From contig CAZWDL010000005.1 of assembly GCA_964632995.1 (NCBI GenBank), positions 33,832-97,831 of the forward strand: DNA of 64,000 nt, read 5' to 3'. The DNA is from CAZWDL01 sp964632995 (GTDB lineage: Bacteria; Bacteroidota; Bacteroidia; Chitinophagales; Saprospiraceae). Made by a program: the position numbers and the translations under genes. Positions 61,829 to 64,000 of the stretch are shown piece by piece (the first letter of the stretch is position 1; each line of letters starts with the position of its first letter). Under the pieces are notes generated by a model. The model did no database searches and was not told the DNA's origin. It saw nothing but the letters and a program-made list of their open reading frames with translations.

Positions 61829-63490
61829 ATGAGAAACTTTGTTGTTCATCTGTTGCTACTTGCCCCCGTTCTCCTCTTCGGACAATCCCAAGCACCCACT
61901 TTTGCCTTTGTACGCGCGGGCGAGGGGGCTTCCTTTCCTTACGGTCATGAGGCCGGTGATCAATACCCGGAGTATGCCGTTGTCAAAAAGATCTTCCAGG
62001 ACCTCGTCGAGGCACAGGGTAACCGGCAGTTGCCCAGGCCAAGCCTAGTTATGCAAAATGCGGGTCAGTACATTGCCTGGATGAACCCGGAAGGGCCGGT
62101 CATCGGCCTGGAAATCAAAGCCTACGAGGTGTGCCGCTCTTTTGGCGCCGATTCGCTCAACGCCGTGGCGGCCCTGCTGGCTCATGAGTTGACGCATTAC
62201 TATCAGGAACACGGATGGTCGCGGCAGTTTGCAGCCGAGACGGGAGGTGAGCTCGGTGAAAAAGTCGCTAACGGAGAGAACAGCCTCAATTACGAAGCCC
62301 AGGCTGATCATCTGGGCGGTTTTTTGGCTTACGCTGCCGGCTATCCCACCTTTGGTATGATGCCCGAGTTGCTGGAGCGACTGTATGAAGCCTACGGCCT
62401 CGATGCGCAACTCGATGGCTATCCTTCACTGGAAGAAAGACAAGCGTTAGCGGCTGATGCCGCTGACCAGGTAAAAGAACTGGTGGACGTTTACGAAATG
62501 TCCGTCCTACTCACTACGCTTGAGCGTTTTGACGATGCCCGCGTTTACCTGCACCGCATTCTCCGCGATTTTCAAAGCCGCGATTTGTACAACAACCTGG
62601 GCGTAATGGCCGTGCTGGAAGCCCTGCCTCAGTTTCATAAAAACGAACTTCCCTACGGGTTGCCCATTGAACTGGATGCGGAAGGCCGCCTGAAGCAGGG
62701 CGCGACGCGGTTTCCCTGCCAGAGCCGGGATTGCCGGCAAGCCCGGATCGGGCTGCTGGAAACGGCGATCGAAAACTTCGACCAGGCCATCGCATTGGAC
62801 CCGGATTACGCTACCGCTTTTTTGAACAAAGCCATAGCGTATCATCTGCTGGACCTTCCGGAGGATGCCGAATACTACGCCAGCCGAGCCTTGCGCATGG
62901 TTAAGAAGCAGAACTTGCTGAAGCTTACCGCCGATGCCTGGACCCTGTTGGGTATCCTCGCCGCCACTCAGGCAGACGAACAAAAAGCTTTGGATAACTT
63001 TGGAAAAGCCCAAGCCCTGGGCAGCAGTCTCGCTGCGGAAAATATCCGCATTTTGAAAAGCGAAGCGAAACCCCTTCTCGCCCTCAGCCGCAGCGCAAAG
63101 GGGCTGGAAATGGTAGACTCTTTGCGTCCGGAGGCTTTTCTCTCCAATCCGGCAATCCATCGCGAAATACCGGTGAATGAATCTATTATCCTCGGTATCG
63201 CTGACAAGGAGCAGTCTTCTGTATTTTTCCATTTTGCCGATAATGGACGATCCTACGCATTCTTTCATCTGACCGGAGAAAACTATACCGGACAGACAAC
63301 CCTCGGAATAAAAACCGGGGACGCGGAGCAGAAAGTGATTAAACACTACCAGAAACCTTACCGCAGGTTGGAACTTCGTTCCGGTTCGGTCTTAGTTTAC
63401 CCGATACACAAATTGCTGTTTTTTCTGAACGAAGCCGGAAAAGTGCAGCAATGGGCTGTGGTTCGTGAAAAAAAGATGGCGGGCAAATAA
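61829..63490 (+). CDS. Exported M48-like metallopeptidase with TPR repeats
   Basis: The 553-residue protein has a signal peptide (VVHLLLLAPVLLFG). A zinc-peptidase domain is marked by HELTH at residues 119-123 inside LLAHELTHYYQEHGW. A downstream Glu in NYEAQADHLGGFLAYAAG (ExxxD) is placed as the third ligand, as in gluzincins of the M48 type. Residues 215-420 contain TPR units (LLTTLERFDDARVYLHRIL, IENFDQAIALDPDYATAFLN, TLLGILAATQADEQKALDNF). The C-terminal 130 residues are beta-rich and unassigned. It would cut periplasmic or surface proteins. Its place in the CHASE2-FecR run suggests it processes a partner in that pathway. Confidence 0.82.
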   Translation: MRNFVVHLLLLAPVLLFGQSQAPTFAFVRAGEGASFPYGHEAGDQYPEYAVVKKIFQDLVEAQGNRQLPRPSLVMQNAGQYIAWMNPEGPVIGLEIKAYEVCRSFGADSLNAVAALLAHELTHYYQEHGWSRQFAAETGGELGEKVANGENSLNYEAQADHLGGFLAYAAGYPTFGMMPELLERLYEAYGLDAQLDGYPSLEERQALAADAADQVKELVDVYEMSVLLTTLERFDDARVYLHRILRDFQSRDLYNNLGVMAVLEALPQFHKNELPYGLPIELDAEGRLKQGATRFPCQSRDCRQARIGLLETAIENFDQAIALDPDYATAFLNKAIAYHLLDLPEDAEYYASRALRMVKKQNLLKLTADAWTLLGILAATQADEQKALDNFGKAQALGSSLAAENIRILKSEAKPLLALSRSAKGLEMVDSLRPEAFLSNPAIHREIPVNESIILGIADKEQSSVFFHFADNGRSYAFFHLTGENYTGQTTLGIKTGDAEQKVIKHYQKPYRRLELRSGSVLVYPIHKLLFFLNEAGKVQQWAVVREKKMAGK

Positions 63491-63541
63491 TTAAGAGCCA
63501 AGGAATTTACTACCTTATGATCTGATTGCTAAACCTCTAAA

Positions 63542-64000
63542 ATGCATACCATGAAACTCTCTTCCAAGAATTCTACAAACCCTGGTGTAGTCACCTCTCT
63601 GACCGGAACGGTCCATGTCCATATCAAAGGCGAAGAGCCTGTTGTACTCACGGAAGGGATGAGTGTTTCTCCGGAAGGACAAATCGTGTTAGCCGATGAG
63701 GCAAGCGTCCGGGTATTCCACAATGGCAAATTTATCGTGTTCGATCAGCCGGGAAAGCAGGATTTAGAAGTGCTGTCCGAAAATAGTGAAGGACTCCTCA
63801 GGGGATTCGTCCATTATTTTGACGACGCCCTGCAGGCTGTTGCTAAAGAAAGAGGCATATCCCGCGACAAAGACAGCGGTGGCAGCGGCAGCATCGGCTG
63901 GGGCCGCGACAAAGACAGCGGTGGCAGCGGCAGCATCGGCTGGGGCCGCGACAAAGACAGCGGTGGCAGCGGCAGCATCGGCTGGGGCCGCGACAAAGAC
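63542..64000 (+). CDS. FecR-like protein with exact 14-residue Gly/Asp repeats (partial, runs off window)
   Basis: The frame from ATG 63542 (or ATG 63551, MKLSSKNSTNPG) is open to the window end, so the C-terminus is missing. About the first 75 residues are beta-rich (VVTSLTGTVHVHIKGEEPVV, then MSVSPEGQIVLADEASVRVF), in the style of FecR-type domains. A helical piece (LRGFVHYFDDALQAVAKERG) leads into repeats of RDKDSGGSGSIGWG, three complete and one begun before position 64000. The repeats are rich in Asp, Gly and Ser and could bind calcium or act as a flexible stalk. There is no obvious signal peptide. It is the fourth plus-strand gene of the CHASE2 cluster. Confidence 0.78.
   Translation, partial: MHTMKLSSKNSTNPGVVTSLTGTVHVHIKGEEPVVLTEGMSVSPEGQIVLADEASVRVFHNGKFIVFDQPGKQDLEVLSENSEGLLRGFVHYFDDALQAVAKERGISRDKDSGGSGSIGWGRDKDSGGSGSIGWGRDKDSGGSGSIGWGRDKD
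63863..64000 (+). repeat. 42-bp in-frame tandem repeat
   Basis: The unit starts CGCGACAAAGACAGCGGTGG and is repeated without any base change at 63863, 63905, 63947 and 63989 (last copy cut by the window end). It keeps the reading frame and encodes RDKDSGGSGSIGWG. Exact DNA identity between copies indicates recent expansion or ongoing copy-number change. Confidence 0.92.

Noticed and set aside
63863..64000. Tandem repeats as a possible CRISPR array
   Set aside because: There are no variable spacers, the 42-bp units are contiguous and in frame, and they encode a regular peptide repeat.
1..64000. Insertion sequences, prophage or integrated elements
   Set aside because: No transposase, integrase, recombinase or phage structural protein was recognised on either strand, and no terminal repeats flank the toxin-antitoxin or CHAT-STAND loci.

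Overview
The window looks like chromosome from a Bacteroidota bacterium, most plausibly a Saprospiria/Lewinella-type lineage (inference). The grounds are at least nine copies of the Bacteroidota -7 promoter motif TAnnTTTG placed before genes, no clear Shine-Dalgarno sites, and family content typical of that phylum: DUF5723-like and RemB/Wzi-like outer-membrane barrels, a DUF2807 (GIN) protein, the tsaE-ald pair, a long IleRS, single-chain GlyRS, and CHAT/STAND-WD40 proteins. No rRNA, tRNA, CRISPR array, integrase or intact insertion sequence was seen.

Layout. 1-10.7 kb: the end of a beta-helix protein, an SH3b-NlpC/P60 lipoprotein, a PLP dehydratase, a methyltransferase, a Tat-exported Gfo/Idh/MocA oxidoreductase, a lipoprotein/TPR pair with overlapping genes, and a Wzi/RemB-like barrel. 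11-13 kb: an ABC transporter of the FtsX/LolCDE type whose permease carries a His/Asp-rich insert. 13.4-19.3 kb: ileS with an unusual repeat-rich leader, a decayed DUF4143 ATPase, tag, and an OmpA-like lipoprotein. 19.4-22.5 kb: a MarR regulator followed by homogentisate dioxygenase and 4-hydroxyphenylpyruvate dioxygenase (tyrosine catabolism). 22.5-23.1 kb: a MazF-type toxin-antitoxin pair. 23.2-27.3 kb: xylB, xylA and a sodium:solute symporter broken by an internal deletion. 27.3-32.7 kb: a two-gene CHAT protease / STAND NTPase-WD40 unit. 32.7-41.1 kb: housekeeping and small genes (EEP hydrolase, HD hydrolase, lactate-oxidase-type flavoprotein, recO, LysM, DUF2807, glyS). 41.4-46.4 kb: two related DUF5723/SH3b-type proteins, the first frameshifted, and a lipoprotein. 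46.5-51.8 kb: ald, tsaE, gyrB and a GH3 lipoprotein. 51.9-55.2 kb: a CheB-CheR-PAS hybrid gene with a frameshift and an in-frame stop. 55.4-58.9 kb: a sulfatase and an LRR protein with a BRCT-like domain. 59-64 kb: an Uma2 remnant among strong palindromes, then CHASE2, FecR-like, metallopeptidase-TPR and repeat-bearing FecR-like genes, all on one strand and running off the window.

The most interesting element is the CHAT/STAND-WD40 pair. A caspase-fold protease with an intact His/Cys dyad overlaps by ATGA with an NTPase carrying 15 WD40 blades, which is the same set of parts as an animal apoptosome (caspase plus Apaf-1). A second signalling-type cluster (CHASE2, FecR-like, peptidase-TPR, FecR-like with exact 14-residue repeats) closes the window.

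The window also holds an unusual number of broken genes: the symporter, the CheB/CheR hybrid, the DUF5723/SH3b paralogue, DUF4143 and Uma2. Some of the single-base lesions could be sequencing errors and need checking in the reads. Several families of short palindromic intergenic repeats are present, including a 58-bp element found twice in opposite orientation 35 kb apart.
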